DNA of 64,000 bases from Octadecabacter antarcticus 307. Lineage in GTDB: Bacteria > Pseudomonadota > Alphaproteobacteria > Rhodobacterales > Rhodobacteraceae. Positions 16,945 through 27,020 of the stretch are shown piece by piece. How positions within the stretch are numbered: position 1 is the stretch's first letter; the number at the start of each line of letters is the position of its first letter. The stretch covers positions 2,222,501-2,286,500 of the forward strand of contig NC_020911.1 in the NCBI RefSeq assembly GCF_000155675.2. The letters run 5' to 3'. The translations under genes and the position numbers were made by a program. Below the pieces are notes generated by a model. That model made no database searches, was not told the DNA's origin, and saw nothing but the letters and a program-made list of their open reading frames with translations.

Positions 16945-19179
16945 ATGGGACGTATCAAAACAATCGCCCGCCGTAGTTTCTTGATCGGTTCCGCCGCAAT
17001 TGTCGGCGGCGTCGCGTTTGGCGTTTATCAAGTCAACAAAGATGCGCCAAACCCATTGGTTGCCGGTGACGGAGAGGCCACGCTCAATCCCTTCGTTCTG
17101 ATCACCCAAGATGGTGTCACGCTGATCGCGCCCCGTGCTGAAATGGGCCAAGGCGTACAGACAACGCTGGCTGCCTTGGCTGCTGAAGAATTAGACGTCG
17201 CTTGGGAAGATATCACCGTGCTGCACGGCCCCCCTGCGCAAGCTTATTACAACTCTGTCTTTTTAGGTTTTGCCATCCCTGGTGCGCATTACAAAGATAC
17301 GCCGTTTAAGCATGGCCTGCGCCAGCAGGTCGGCAAGATTGGAAAATTGCTGGACCTGCAAGGGACTGGTGGCTCCACCTCGATGAAGGATTTTTACGAA
17401 CGGATGCGCCATGCGGGTGCCTCCGGGCGTGAGGCGCTCAAGATTGCGGCAGCCAAACAACTTGGTGTGGACGTAGCAGAACTTACCACTCAAGACAGTG
17501 CCGTAATCACACCTGACGGCACGCGCATTCCATACAGTGATCTTGTGGAAGCCGCACGTGATGTGACGCCGCCAGACGTTGAACTGCGTGATAAATCTAC
17601 GTGGAAATACCTCGGTAAACCAATGCCGCGCATTGATATGGTTGGAAAATCAACTGGCACAGCCCAATATGCAACCGACATACAGATGGACGGGATGAAA
17701 TTTGCAACTGTCCGGATGAGCCCGACACGCAATGGCATGATCAGCTATGATGACAGTATTGCCAAGGACATGGACGGCGTTGAAGCGATTATCGATATGG
17801 GCGACGGCATTGCTGTGATCGCAACAAACACCTGGCTCGCGATCCAAGCAGCAGAGGCGGTTGACATTACATGGGCTCGTGCGGCCTACCCTGCTGATAC
17901 CGCCGGACTGCGGGCCGCTATCGTGGCATCGCTGGATGACGAACCTAACAGTGTGGTTCGCGATGATGGTGATGTGAACGCCGCCATTGCTGGGACTGAA
18001 GTGACAGCCGAATACTATGTCCCTTGGCTTGCACATACGACGATGGAGCCGATGACGGCCACGGCGCATTTCACGGGTGATACCCTAGAGGTGTGGTCTG
18101 GCAATCAAGCGCCAACCGCCACCCGTGATGCGTGCGCCAAAGCCGTTGGGCTTGACCCGGCGCAAGTGACCCTCAACACCACCATGATGGGTGGCGCTTT
18201 TGGACGACGCGGCGAAAGCGACTTTTCGGTCCAAGCAGCACTTATTGCCAAAGCGATGCCTAACACGCCGATTCGCATGACGTGGAGCCGCGAAGAAGAC
18301 ATCCGGAATGACTTTTTCAGACCCGCAATTGTCGCGCAGTTCCGCGGCGTCGTACAAGACGGTAAGGCGGCAATCGTCGACGGTAAAATTGCAGGACCTT
18401 CCGTCTTTCACATCTCGTCACTGCGCCAACAAGGATCTATTCCTCCAGGTCCGGACCGGTTGCACGTCGAAGGCGCCGCAGACCAACCCTACGGCATTCC
18501 GAATTTCCGTATTGCTGGCCATTTGACTGATATGGACGTGCCTTTGGGGTTTTGGCGATCGGTCGGCGCTTCGGCGAACGGGTTTATGTTGGATACCTTC
18601 ATTGACGAGATGGCACATGCAGCAGGCGCAGATCCGCTGCAGTTCCGTCTTGACCTAGCGCGCGCCGAACACGCGCCTTCCGCTGCAGTCATTGAGGCGG
18701 TGGGTGACATGTCAGGCTGGACGGGCAGCACGCCAGACGGGATCGGGCGCGGCGTTGCCTTTACGCATTCTTTTGGCACCCCGGTTGCCGAAGTCATCGA
18801 AGTTGAAGACACTGGCAACGGTATCAAGATCAACAAATGCTGGATCTCTGCCGATCTGGGCGTGGTGTTGGACCCCAGCATTGTTGAAGCGCAGATGACA
18901 TCTGGCGTAATTTATGGCCTTTCCGCCGCAATGCAGGGCGAAATCACGTTTTCTGATGGCATTGCCGAGCAAGAGAACTTTTACGACTACGACGCGGTGC
19001 GGATGCACACCGTGCCCGAATTTGAAGTCCGCCTGCTTGAAAACAACCCGTTCATTGGCGGGGCGGGTGAACCCAGCACACCACCATCTATGCCAGCCTT
19101 GGGCAATGCGCTGTTTGATCTAACGGGGACGCGCGCGCGCGAATTGCCATTGATCAAAACGTTCGACCTCATATTATAA
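16945..19179 (+). CDS. iorB: Molybdenum hydroxylase large subunit, Tat-exported (IorB-like)
   Basis: The 744-residue catalytic subunit binds molybdopterin cytosine dinucleotide and hydroxylates an aldehyde or N-heterocycle with water as the oxygen source. It opens with a twin-arginine signal (ARRSFLIGSAAIVGG, Arg9-Arg10), so the complex is probably periplasmic and carries the small subunit along. Cofactor-binding stretches visible are APRAEMGQGVQTTLAALAAE, MGGAFGRRGESDFSVQAALI and the C-terminal NPFIGGAGEPSTPP. The last carries the conserved glutamate (GAGE) that acts as base. The natural electron acceptor would be a membrane cytochrome encoded elsewhere. The substrate cannot be inferred; the neighbouring AraC regulator fits an inducible catabolic role. 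Confidence 0.88.
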   Translation: MGRIKTIARRSFLIGSAAIVGGVAFGVYQVNKDAPNPLVAGDGEATLNPFVLITQDGVTLIAPRAEMGQGVQTTLAALAAEELDVAWEDITVLHGPPAQAYYNSVFLGFAIPGAHYKDTPFKHGLRQQVGKIGKLLDLQGTGGSTSMKDFYERMRHAGASGREALKIAAAKQLGVDVAELTTQDSAVITPDGTRIPYSDLVEAARDVTPPDVELRDKSTWKYLGKPMPRIDMVGKSTGTAQYATDIQMDGMKFATVRMSPTRNGMISYDDSIAKDMDGVEAIIDMGDGIAVIATNTWLAIQAAEAVDITWARAAYPADTAGLRAAIVASLDDEPNSVVRDDGDVNAAIAGTEVTAEYYVPWLAHTTMEPMTATAHFTGDTLEVWSGNQAPTATRDACAKAVGLDPAQVTLNTTMMGGAFGRRGESDFSVQAALIAKAMPNTPIRMTWSREEDIRNDFFRPAIVAQFRGVVQDGKAAIVDGKIAGPSVFHISSLRQQGSIPPGPDRLHVEGAADQPYGIPNFRIAGHLTDMDVPLGFWRSVGASANGFMLDTFIDEMAHAAGADPLQFRLDLARAEHAPSAAVIEAVGDMSGWTGSTPDGIGRGVAFTHSFGTPVAEVIEVEDTGNGIKINKCWISADLGVVLDPSIVEAQMTSGVIYGLSAAMQGEITFSDGIAEQENFYDYDAVRMHTVPEFEVRLLENNPFIGGAGEPSTPPSMPALGNALFDLTGTRARELPLIKTFDLIL

Positions 19180-19186
19180 GATCTTC

Positions 19187-19231
19187 AAGTCCGCCCTTGA
19201 GATTCCGGAGCAATCTAAAGGGCGGACTTTC
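19187..19231 (+). terminator. Terminator after iorB
   Basis: AAGTCCGCCCTT pairs perfectly with AAGGGCGGACTT, extended by AGATT/AATCT, and TTTC follows. It lies 8 bp after the iorB stop. Confidence 0.8.
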
Positions 19232-19258
19232 AATTGGACGGAATCTTACTCCTTGGAT

Positions 19259-19462
19259 TCAAGATTGAAGTGCGACGATTAATTTAATGGCCGTAAGTTC
19301 TTCGGCCATGGCTTCAGCGGGAGTTCTCGATCCTAGTGTTTTACGAGGCCGGTCGTTCATCAGGCGTGAGACGTCGTTCAGGGCGGTTTGACTGAGGCAG
19401 CCCAGGTCAGTTCCTTTCAGGAAAAACTGGCGTAGCAAGCCGAGGCAAACAACCTCGGATAG
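19259..19462 (-). pseudogene. IS30-family transposase C-terminal remnant
   Basis: The minus strand encodes LLRQFFLKGTDLGCLSQTAL, then NDVSRLMNDRPRKTLGSRTP and AEAMAEELTAIKLIVALQS before a stop at 19259. This is the typical end of IS30 transposases (LNDRPRKTL). The rest of the gene is missing. Confidence 0.85.
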
Positions 19463-19497
19463 ACCTAAGAGACCTAAGAGACCTAAGAGACCTGAGG
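19462..19497 (+). repeat. Tandem repeat, 9-bp unit, four copies
   Basis: Three exact copies of GACCTAAGA and a fourth, GACCTGAGG, run directly into the 5' end of the second structured RNA. Copy 1 of that RNA lacks this array. Confidence 0.9.
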
Positions 19498-19607
19498 GGG
19501 CTGAGGTTTCCGCAGGAGGCGTTCAGGCCGCAGGTGGAATACTGGGCGGTACACTAAAATGAGCCTGAACGGCGAAACTAAGCGGGGGCTTCGGTCCCCG
19601 TTTTTTT
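19494..19607 (+). ncRNA. Structured RNA, copy 2, with strong terminator
   Basis: This copy is co-linear with 10645-10758. The main stem TTCAGGC/GCCTGAA encloses TACT-GGGC-GGTA, where a C-to-T change relative to copy 1 still pairs (as T-G). GTTTC before the main stem can pair with GAAAC after it. The 3' end is a classic terminator, GCGGGGGC-TTCG-GTCCCCG followed by seven T, different in sequence from the terminator of copy 1. Conserved fold with divergent ends favours a trans-acting small RNA over a leader. It has no coding capacity. Confidence 0.72.
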
Positions 19608-19677
19608 GTGTCGGGCTTGGGGTGATGGCGGACTCCGCATTTGCGAAGGGCAAACGCTCTGTCCTTGGACGGTGAAA

Positions 19678-20106
19678 CTACGTTTCCCCGGGGATGTTGA
19701 AATCTGGTGGAGCGAGGGTAAAGCCGTCAAATGAGAAGCCAGGGCTGACGGTGCAGCTGACCAGTGTCCAATCGCCGGTGGTGCGCGCGGCCTGCCATGC
19801 GTCTTTGGGCACGATGCCTTGGGGGCGCTGGCCTGCCATGATGTCGGGGCCGAGGGAGGTTTCGGTTCTGGGACCTGTATCTGTGGTCGAAATGCTGAGG
19901 ATCAGAGGCGCGCCAGCGTGGTAGTGCCAGATTTCGACGCCGTCAACGCGGTGCCAGTGGCTGGCCTCGCCTGATTTGAGCAGAAAGTAGATGCAGGTTC
20001 CGGTTGGGCGGCCATCGGCCGCAGAATCGATCCACGTTTGGCGATAAAACCCGCCTTCAGGGTGCGGGGTGAGGTTCAGGGCGTCGATGATGTCTTGTGC
20101 TGTCAT
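19678..20106 (-). CDS. DUF985 cupin protein
   Basis: The 142-residue single-domain protein matches the DUF985 cupins: HPEGGFYRQTW, IYFLLKSGEASHWHRVDGVE and IWHYHAGAPL supply the beta-barrel and putative metal-binding histidines, and PGFSFDGFTLA closes the barrel. Family members are related to sugar epimerase-like cupins, with no assigned reaction. It is divergent from the FAD oxidoreductase at 20166. Confidence 0.85.
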   Translation of the reverse strand: MTAQDIIDALNLTPHPEGGFYRQTWIDSAADGRPTGTCIYFLLKSGEASHWHRVDGVEIWHYHAGAPLILSISTTDTGPRTETSLGPDIMAGQRPQGIVPKDAWQAARTTGDWTLVSCTVSPGFSFDGFTLAPPDFNIPGET

Positions 20107-20165
20107 GTTTGCAAGTTAGGCTTTGTGTGGAGAAAGACCACGAGAAAGATTATCAGGGGAACGCC

Positions 20166-21227
20166 ATGAAAGTGATCGTTGTTGGCGCGGGAATAATTGG
20201 TGCTTCGATTGCGTGGCATCTGTCACGAACCGGCGCTGAGGTGATCGTGATCGATGGTGGTGCTGCTGGCGCCAGTTCGCAGTCGTTCGGTTGGATCAAC
20301 GCGAGCTTTTATGCAGACACCGCGCATCACCGTCTGCAGGTTGCGGGGATCGCGGCGTATGGGCGGCTTATGGCGGTGCAGCCTGATCTACCGATCCAGA
20401 TGTCAGGCGCGCTTTGGTGGGAAGAACAAGGCGCTGCGTTGCACAAGATGAAGGCGCAATTGGATGCGGTCGGGTACCCGGTTGCGCATTTGAACGGCCT
20501 GCAAGCGGAGGCGTTAGAGCCTGATGTGCGTGAATTGCCCAGTGATGTGTTGCGGTTTGCGCATGAAGGCGCCGCAGACGCAGGCGTGCTGGCTGCGGCG
20601 TTACTGACGGCATCGGGCGCGCGTATTGTGTCGGGCATTCAAGTGCTTGGCATTGCCCAAAAAGACGGCGCGGTGTGCGGATTTGAGACGAGAGTCGGCC
20701 CCATCGCGGCGCAGCATGTTGTGGTCGCGGCGGGCACTGGGTCGCCGGACATCCTGTCCAGTCTTGGGATCAAATTGCCGATGCTGGTGCGCCCCGGTGT
20801 GTTGGTGACGACAAAGCCCGTGGCGGTGAAACTTGCGCATGTTCTGGTGACGCCGCATGGCGAAGTGCGCCAGCTGCCAGACGGTCGTATTTTGGCGTCA
20901 GCGGTTGCGAACCATCAAGGTGATGAAGCGTCCGACATGACGGAACAGGCTGAGGATATTGCAGCGCGGGTCTTGCATTGGCTTGACCCGATGATTGCAG
21001 GTGCGACGCTTGACTGGGACCGGGTTGCGCTGGCCTATCGGCCGATGCCCGCAGACGGTTTTCCTGTGATCGGGGCGGTGGAACCGACGGGCCTGCACAT
21101 CGCGGTTATGCACTCTGGCGTGACTTTGGCTGCGATTGCAGGAGAGGCTGTGGCGGCTGAGGTTTTGGGGCAGGGCGCGGAGTATGTGGCGCTGTTGGCG
21201 CCGTACCGACCTAGTCGATTCCAATGA
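20166..21227 (+). CDS. FAD-dependent oxidoreductase, DAO family
   Basis: From the ATG at 20166 (AGGGGA upstream) the protein has 353 residues. It opens with the Rossmann dinucleotide motif VIVVGAGIIGASIAWHLS and an acidic strand end VIVID. A GASSQSFGWINASF loop typical of D-amino-acid oxidase/glycine oxidase-like enzymes follows, and the C-terminal FAD contact is MHSGVTLAAIAG. It would oxidise an amino acid or N-substituted glycine. It is monocistronic; a 69-bp longer upstream frame lacks a plausible start. Confidence 0.85.
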   Translation: MKVIVVGAGIIGASIAWHLSRTGAEVIVIDGGAAGASSQSFGWINASFYADTAHHRLQVAGIAAYGRLMAVQPDLPIQMSGALWWEEQGAALHKMKAQLDAVGYPVAHLNGLQAEALEPDVRELPSDVLRFAHEGAADAGVLAAALLTASGARIVSGIQVLGIAQKDGAVCGFETRVGPIAAQHVVVAAGTGSPDILSSLGIKLPMLVRPGVLVTTKPVAVKLAHVLVTPHGEVRQLPDGRILASAVANHQGDEASDMTEQAEDIAARVLHWLDPMIAGATLDWDRVALAYRPMPADGFPVIGAVEPTGLHIAVMHSGVTLAAIAGEAVAAEVLGQGAEYVALLAPYRPSRFQ

Positions 21228-21272
21228 AAAGGCCCCCGCAACACAGGGGCCCTTTACATCATCGGTGAGGAT

Positions 21273-22562
<1,290 letters not shown>

Positions 22563-22585
22563 TCAATAATTTTATGACTAAGCGC

Positions 22586-22599
22586 TGTTAGCGCAAACA
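22586..22599. promoter_or_regulatory. Candidate LacI-family operator upstream of eno
   Basis: TGTTAGCGCAAACA differs at one position from a perfect TGTTAGC-GCTAACA dyad and resembles CGTTAGCGCTAACC at 46461 before zwf. The central CG dyad is typical of LacI-family operators. It resembles, from memory, the motif of CceR, a regulator of central carbon genes in Rhodobacter. Confidence 0.55.
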
Positions 22600-22615
22600 A
22601 TGAATGTTGCTGGTC

Positions 22616-23506
22616 CTATAGCGGCTCAGGCACGGCTTGGGAAGTGCGCCGCGCGCGGGCTTCGCGGATGAAGGTGAACAGTCCTGCGGCAATGACGATG
22701 CCGACGCCGATCAGCGTCATGGTGTCGGGGCGTTCATTTAAAAACACCACCCCCAAGAACAGCGCGAACAACATTCGCGTGTAGCGAAACATCGAAATGA
22801 AAGCCGCATCGCCTGCGCGGGTCGCAGCAACAATGCTGAGATAGGCCACCAATGCGACAGCGATGCAACCCGCGAGGGTCGCGCTGTCGGACATGGACAT
22901 GACAACAATCGGTTGTCCGTTCAGCCAGCACAGCACCAGACCAGCGGGGATCAACAACAGAAAGGCATGCAGAGATAAGTGCGCCCCAGAGATGGGGACG
23001 TTGATGGCACGTGTTGCCAGATCGCGCCCCGCAAGGCCCAACATGCCACCAATGCCGAGCAGCGTTGCAACCGATACGCCGTCCAGTCCGGGGCGGATGA
23101 TGATCAGCACCCCCACGAAGCCCACAAGGATCGCTGTCCAACGTTTCCAGCCGACGGTTTGGCCCAAAAATATCGCACCCCCCATGGCCACGACAAGGGG
23201 CGTGGCCTGAATGATCGCCGACAGCATGGTCACGTCGAGCTGCATGAGGGCGGTGAGAAACAACATTGTTCCGATGACCTCAAAGAACCCACGGGCCCAG
23301 ACACGGCCGTTCAGATGGGCGGCAACGAAAACCGGCTGACCTTTGGCGATGAACCAAACGACAAAGGCAATCGCGGCGCCAGCGCCGATCACGCTGAGGA
23401 TTTGGCCGATTGGGATGCGCGCGCCCAAGGTTTTGATCAACACGTCTTCGATTGCAAACGCGAGCATTGAAAACGTCATAAACACCGCGCCGCGGAGGTT
23501 TTCCAT
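22616..23506 (-). CDS. EamA-family (DMT) inner-membrane transporter
   Basis: The 296-residue protein has about ten hydrophobic segments in two repeated EamA halves, for example LSVIGAGAAIAFVVWFIA, TMLSAIIQATPLVVAMGGAI and ILVGFVGVLIIIRPGLDG in the first half. It would export a small metabolite. Its start overlaps by one base the stop of the NYN gene upstream, so the two are co-translated. Confidence 0.88.
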   Translation of the reverse strand: MENLRGAVFMTFSMLAFAIEDVLIKTLGARIPIGQILSVIGAGAAIAFVVWFIAKGQPVFVAAHLNGRVWARGFFEVIGTMLFLTALMQLDVTMLSAIIQATPLVVAMGGAIFLGQTVGWKRWTAILVGFVGVLIIIRPGLDGVSVATLLGIGGMLGLAGRDLATRAINVPISGAHLSLHAFLLLIPAGLVLCWLNGQPIVVMSMSDSATLAGCIAVALVAYLSIVAATRAGDAAFISMFRYTRMLFALFLGVVFLNERPDTMTLIGVGIVIAAGLFTFIREARARRTSQAVPEPL

Positions 23507-24207
23507 TACAGTTTGATCCTGATGAATAGGTCATTGCCGACTGATTTTGTTTCGAGGCCCTTTAGGGTCTTAGCCAGTTCGGACAGCTTCGTATGGCCAT
23601 AACTGCGCGGATCGAATTCCGGTTTAATGGCGGCGATCTGACTGCCGATCGGACCAAGATGAAACCAGCCATCTTCGCTTTCCAGTTTATCCATTGCGTC
23701 TTTGAACAGAGGCAGCGCCTTGACGGGTTGGGCGCGTTTGGTGTCTTGACTGGCCACGCTGGGTTCATCGTTGATCAGGTTTTCGATAAAAATGAAGCGG
23801 TTGCAAACATTGCGCAGGGATTGCGGCGTTTTTGCTTCACCGATACCGATGACTGTGCGCCCATCTTCGCGCAGGCGATTGGCCAGCCCCGTGAAATCGC
23901 TGTCCGAAGATACGATAACAAACCCGTCGAATTTTCCACCATGCAGGATGTCCATCGCATCAATGACCAACCCGATGTCGGACGCATTCTTTTGTTTGGT
24001 GTTTGCCGTTTCTTGGCGTGCCACAAGTCCCAGTTCAGGAATGACCTCTGTCCAACCTTTCAGTGAAATTGACGACCAGTCACCGTAAACGCGGCGCAAA
24101 GCGGGTTCCCCGATCCCTGAGATTTCTTTCAGGATCGCCTCTGCGTGACGGGCTGGCACATTATCTGCATCAATCAGCACGGCGAGGAGGGGGCGAACAT
24201 CAGACAT
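23506..24207 (-). CDS. NYN-domain ribonuclease-like protein with OST-HTH/LOTUS domain
   Basis: Residues 1-150 form a NYN (PIN-like) domain: LAVLIDADNVPARHAEAIL and VSSDSDFTGLANRLREDG carry the metal-binding aspartates, and ASDIGLVIDAMDILH a further acidic pair. The C-terminal 70 residues (GWFHLGPIGSQIAAIKPEFD, YGHTKLSELAKTL) are a LOTUS/OST-HTH RNA-binding fold. The combination suggests RNA cleavage or binding. It sits between fur and the EamA gene with one-base overlaps on both sides, which suggests a single operon fur-NYN-EamA. Confidence 0.88.
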   Translation of the reverse strand: MSDVRPLLAVLIDADNVPARHAEAILKEISGIGEPALRRVYGDWSSISLKGWTEVIPELGLVARQETANTKQKNASDIGLVIDAMDILHGGKFDGFVIVSSDSDFTGLANRLREDGRTVIGIGEAKTPQSLRNVCNRFIFIENLINDEPSVASQDTKRAQPVKALPLFKDAMDKLESEDGWFHLGPIGSQIAAIKPEFDPRSYGHTKLSELAKTLKGLETKSVGNDLFIRIKL

Positions 24208-24623
24208 TATTTGTCTTTCTGTTTCGGAACACCGTATAATTCCAATCTGTGTCCCTTCAGCTCATATCCGAGCTTGTCTGCGATGCGGTCTTGTAGGGCT
24301 TCAATCTCAGCATCGATAAATTCGATCACTTCACCCGATTGCAGATCAATCAGATGGTCGTGGTGTTCACGATCCGCAGTTTCATAACGCGCGCGGCCAT
24401 CGCCGAAATCATGCTTTTCCAGAATGCCGGATTCTTCGAACAACTTGACGGTGCGGTAGACCGTCGCGAGCGAGATGCGTGGGTCGGCCGCCACCGCGCG
24501 GTTGTACAGCTCTTCGACGTCGGGGTGGTCGTCTGACGATTCAAGCACGCCTGCGATGGTGCGACGCTGTTCGGTGAGGCGTAGGCCAATAGCCTCGCAA
24601 CGGGATAGGATGGTGTCGGTCAT
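24207..24623 (-). CDS. fur: Fur-family metalloregulator
   Basis: The ATG at 24623 gives 138 residues. The N-terminal winged helix has TEQRRTIAGVLESSDDHPDV, then VEELYNRAVAADPRISLATV and YRTVKLFEESGILEKHDF. The metal/dimer domain has ADREHHDHLIDLQSGEVIEF with the HHDH ligand cluster. In Rhodobacterales the Fur homologue often senses manganese or iron (Mur/Fur). The C-terminal CxxC zinc site of classical Fur is lacking, as usual in this group. It is the first gene of the fur-NYN-EamA operon. Confidence 0.9.
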   Translation of the reverse strand: MTDTILSRCEAIGLRLTEQRRTIAGVLESSDDHPDVEELYNRAVAADPRISLATVYRTVKLFEESGILEKHDFGDGRARYETADREHHDHLIDLQSGEVIEFIDAEIEALQDRIADKLGYELKGHRLELYGVPKQKDK

Positions 24624-24728
24624 GGCGGTCTCGCGGATGGTCAAGGACAATGTCGGGGCGACGTTATAGATGTGTTACGGCATCAACGCTGCGGGGGCCA
24701 GTGGGCGTGGATGGATTTGCGCGCAGAT

Positions 24729-25544
24729 TTAAAAACCAGGAATGGCGACCCAGGTGCCGCCAAGCCTGCGCAAGTGCGCGCCTGTGCGCAGTTTGAACCG
24801 CGCAAGGGGGGCGGCGTGGTCGGTTTCAACCAGCCCAAGATCAAATGTCAGATGACCCAAGCTGGCAAGGCGGTTCGCGCTGTGGGCCAGAAGCAGGTTG
24901 TGAGCGTGGTGGATGCGACCTTGCGGGCTGGTCCATGCGGTTTGATAGGTCGCAGTTGGTCCGTGACGCAGAACCAGAATTGCGGCGATCAACTGGCCCT
25001 TGTCGGAGGCTTCAAAAATCAGCGCGCAATGTGGGGTCAGGCTGGCGAATGTCGTGATAAGTGCGGTGGGCAGCGGTTTGTATCGCCGCTTTAGCGCCAA
25101 TGCATCTGCGTGGGTGAAAAGTGGGTGGGGTGCACCGCGCCAGGTAACCTCACGAATATGCAGATTGGCCGCTTCGGCTTTGCGCAATTGGTTGCGCCAT
25201 TTTGGGTGCAGGGCAGCACGGCGATCTTGCGCGCTGGCACGCAGGTCCCATTCTGCCAGATGGGCGGGGGTGATGATCTGGGCAAAACCAGCGGCTTTGT
25301 AGATGGCAGGTTGGTCGTGTTCGGCGTTGAATACGCGCAATCCGTCACGGCGCAGATCGCGCATATGATCGGTGTTTAGCGGCCCGCGCGATGTAAAGCC
25401 GATCCGCCCCAATGGTCCGAACTGGCGATTGAGGATGACAGGTGCATCGCATGACACGTCGGTTCCGAATGCGGTTAGCGCGTGGGCAAACGCAGCGGAT
25501 TGTTGCAGGGGGTATTGTTGCAAGGGTCGGGAGGCTGGCATCAT
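24729..25544 (-). CDS. GNAT-like acyltransferase
   Basis: The ~271-residue product is arginine- and alanine-rich with a GNAT/FemAB-like core: LHPKWRNQLRKAEAANLHI, RYKPLPTALITTFASL, and AAILVLRHGPTATYQTAWTS followed by HNLLLAHSANRLASLGH. It probably transfers an acyl or aminoacyl group; no substrate is indicated. The frame continues upstream to 25604 but overlaps a small membrane ORF on the other strand, so the internal MM at 25544 is preferred. Confidence 0.65.
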   Translation of the reverse strand: MMPASRPLQQYPLQQSAAFAHALTAFGTDVSCDAPVILNRQFGPLGRIGFTSRGPLNTDHMRDLRRDGLRVFNAEHDQPAIYKAAGFAQIITPAHLAEWDLRASAQDRRAALHPKWRNQLRKAEAANLHIREVTWRGAPHPLFTHADALALKRRYKPLPTALITTFASLTPHCALIFEASDKGQLIAAILVLRHGPTATYQTAWTSPQGRIHHAHNLLLAHSANRLASLGHLTFDLGLVETDHAAPLARFKLRTGAHLRRLGGTWVAIPGF

Positions 25545-25589
25545 CGCACCATTAACCCCACGTTTATCTAAGGCATGGTTAATAGCGCG

Positions 25590-25712
25590 ATGAATAAGCG
25601 CCAAAAATATCTACAAGATATCCCTGCTCCAAGGTTAACGCCGCTGGCGGCGGCCTGCGTGGCGCTGGTGATTGCGCTGATCGGTGGCGCTGTGTTGGCG
25701 TTGTTAACCTAA
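25590..25712 (+). CDS. Small single-pass membrane protein (40 aa)
   Basis: An ATG at 25590 starts [20 protein letters not shown] followed by a hydrophobic helix [19 protein letters not shown] and a stop. The basic N-terminus and one transmembrane segment are typical of real small membrane proteins. It fills the gap between two convergent genes and overlaps the tyrS stop region by nine bases. No ribosome-binding site stands out, so I am moderately sure. Confidence 0.45.
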   Translation: MNKRQKYLQDIPAPRLTPLAAACVALVIALIGGAVLALLT

Positions 25713-26957
25713 TTGAACAAGCGCGTGGCGTTTTTTACCCGCACTTAGTTTTATTGGCGTTTCAAGGTCTGCGGCGGTGATCATCCGGCCCGCATCGGTC
25801 AACATGTCGTCGTTGATTTTCGCACCGCCATCCGAAATCAGCCGCTTGGCTTCTTTGCCGCTGCCAGCCAGACCAGATTTCACAATAAGTTGCACAATCG
25901 AAATACCATCCACCAAGTCCGAAGCGGCCAAGGTCAGCGTCGGAAGATCATCGCCGATACCACCCTTCTCAAAAACTTCTTTGGCCGTCTTTTCAGCGGC
26001 TTGTGCAGCATCTTTTCCATGCAAAAGCGTGGTCACTTCGTTGGCGAGGACGATTTTCGCCCCATTGATGTCTGCCCCTTCAAGTGCGCCAAGGCGGTCA
26101 CATTCCGCAACTGGAAGTTCGGTGTACAGCTTGAGGAACCGACCCACATCAGAATCGGTGGTGTTGCGCCAAAACTGCCAGAATTCATACGAGCTCAGCA
26201 TTTCATCGTTCAACCAAATGGCGCCAGACAGGGATTTGCCCATCTTTTTACCGTCACTTGTGGTCAGCAACGGCGATGTCAGGCCGAAAATTTGGTGATC
26301 CAAAACGCGGCGCGTCAGATCGATACCGTTTACGATATTGCCCCACTGGTCGCTGCCACCCATCTGCAATTTGCAACCGTAGCGTCGGTTAAGTTCCAAG
26401 AAATCATAGGCTTGCAGGATCATGTAGTTGAATTCAAGGAAGCTGAGACTTTGTTCGCGATCGAGCCGCGATTTGACTGATTCGAAACTCAGCATCCGGT
26501 TCACAGAGAAATGTTTGCCGATGTCGCGCAGAAAATCGAGGTAGTTCAGATCGTCGAGCCATTCGGCATTGTTCAGCATCAAGGCGCTGTTCGGCTGGCC
26601 TGTGTCGTACTTAATGTAGGCCGCGAAAACCTTTTTGATGCCCGAGATGTTGTCATCAATTTTATCGGGCGTCAGCAGCGGGCGTTCATCGGCGCGAAAC
26701 GATGGATCACCCACTTTCGTGGTGCCGCCGCCCATCAACGTGATCGGTTGGTGGCCGGTCTTTTGCAGCCAGCGCAGCATCATGATCTGGATCAGGGAAC
26801 CAACATGCAGCGATTTTGCTGTCGCATCAAAACCGATGTAGGCGGGCACAACGCCCGCGGCAAAGGCGTCATCCAAGCCCTGATAGTCGGTGCAATCGGC
26901 AAGAAAGCCGCGTTCCATCATCACACGGATAAAATCGGATTTTGGATGGTAGGTCAT
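25704..26957 (-). CDS. tyrS: Tyrosyl-tRNA synthetase
   Basis: This class I synthetase charges tRNA-Tyr. The ATG at 26957 gives 417 residues, normal for the bacterial type; the longer upstream frame is antisense to anmK. Visible are the HIGH-equivalent [11 protein letters not shown], the tyrosine pocket [20 protein letters not shown] with [11 protein letters not shown], the KMSKS-equivalent KKMGKSLSG, and a C-terminal S4 RNA-binding domain ([20 protein letters not shown]). Confidence 0.97.
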   Translation of the reverse strand: MTYHPKSDFIRVMMERGFLADCTDYQGLDDAFAAGVVPAYIGFDATAKSLHVGSLIQIMMLRWLQKTGHQPITLMGGGTTKVGDPSFRADERPLLTPDKIDDNISGIKKVFAAYIKYDTGQPNSALMLNNAEWLDDLNYLDFLRDIGKHFSVNRMLSFESVKSRLDREQSLSFLEFNYMILQAYDFLELNRRYGCKLQMGGSDQWGNIVNGIDLTRRVLDHQIFGLTSPLLTTSDGKKMGKSLSGAIWLNDEMLSSYEFWQFWRNTTDSDVGRFLKLYTELPVAECDRLGALEGADINGAKIVLANEVTTLLHGKDAAQAAEKTAKEVFEKGGIGDDLPTLTLAASDLVDGISIVQLIVKSGLAGSGKEAKRLISDGGAKINDDMLTDAGRMITAADLETPIKLSAGKKRHALVQLG

Positions 26958-27020
26958 GATGTGTTGCCTCGCGTAGATTTCGCGCATTCTATAAGCGGCA
27001 GTTGGGCCAAGGGGAAGAGC

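Noticed and set aside
19462..19497. CRISPR-like array
   Set aside because: Units are 9 bp, contiguous and without spacers; no cas genes nearby. No CRISPR was seen in the window.
26511..27020. Long upstream extension of anmK
   Set aside because: It is antisense to tyrS and the family start motif lies at 27021 with a ribosome-binding site.
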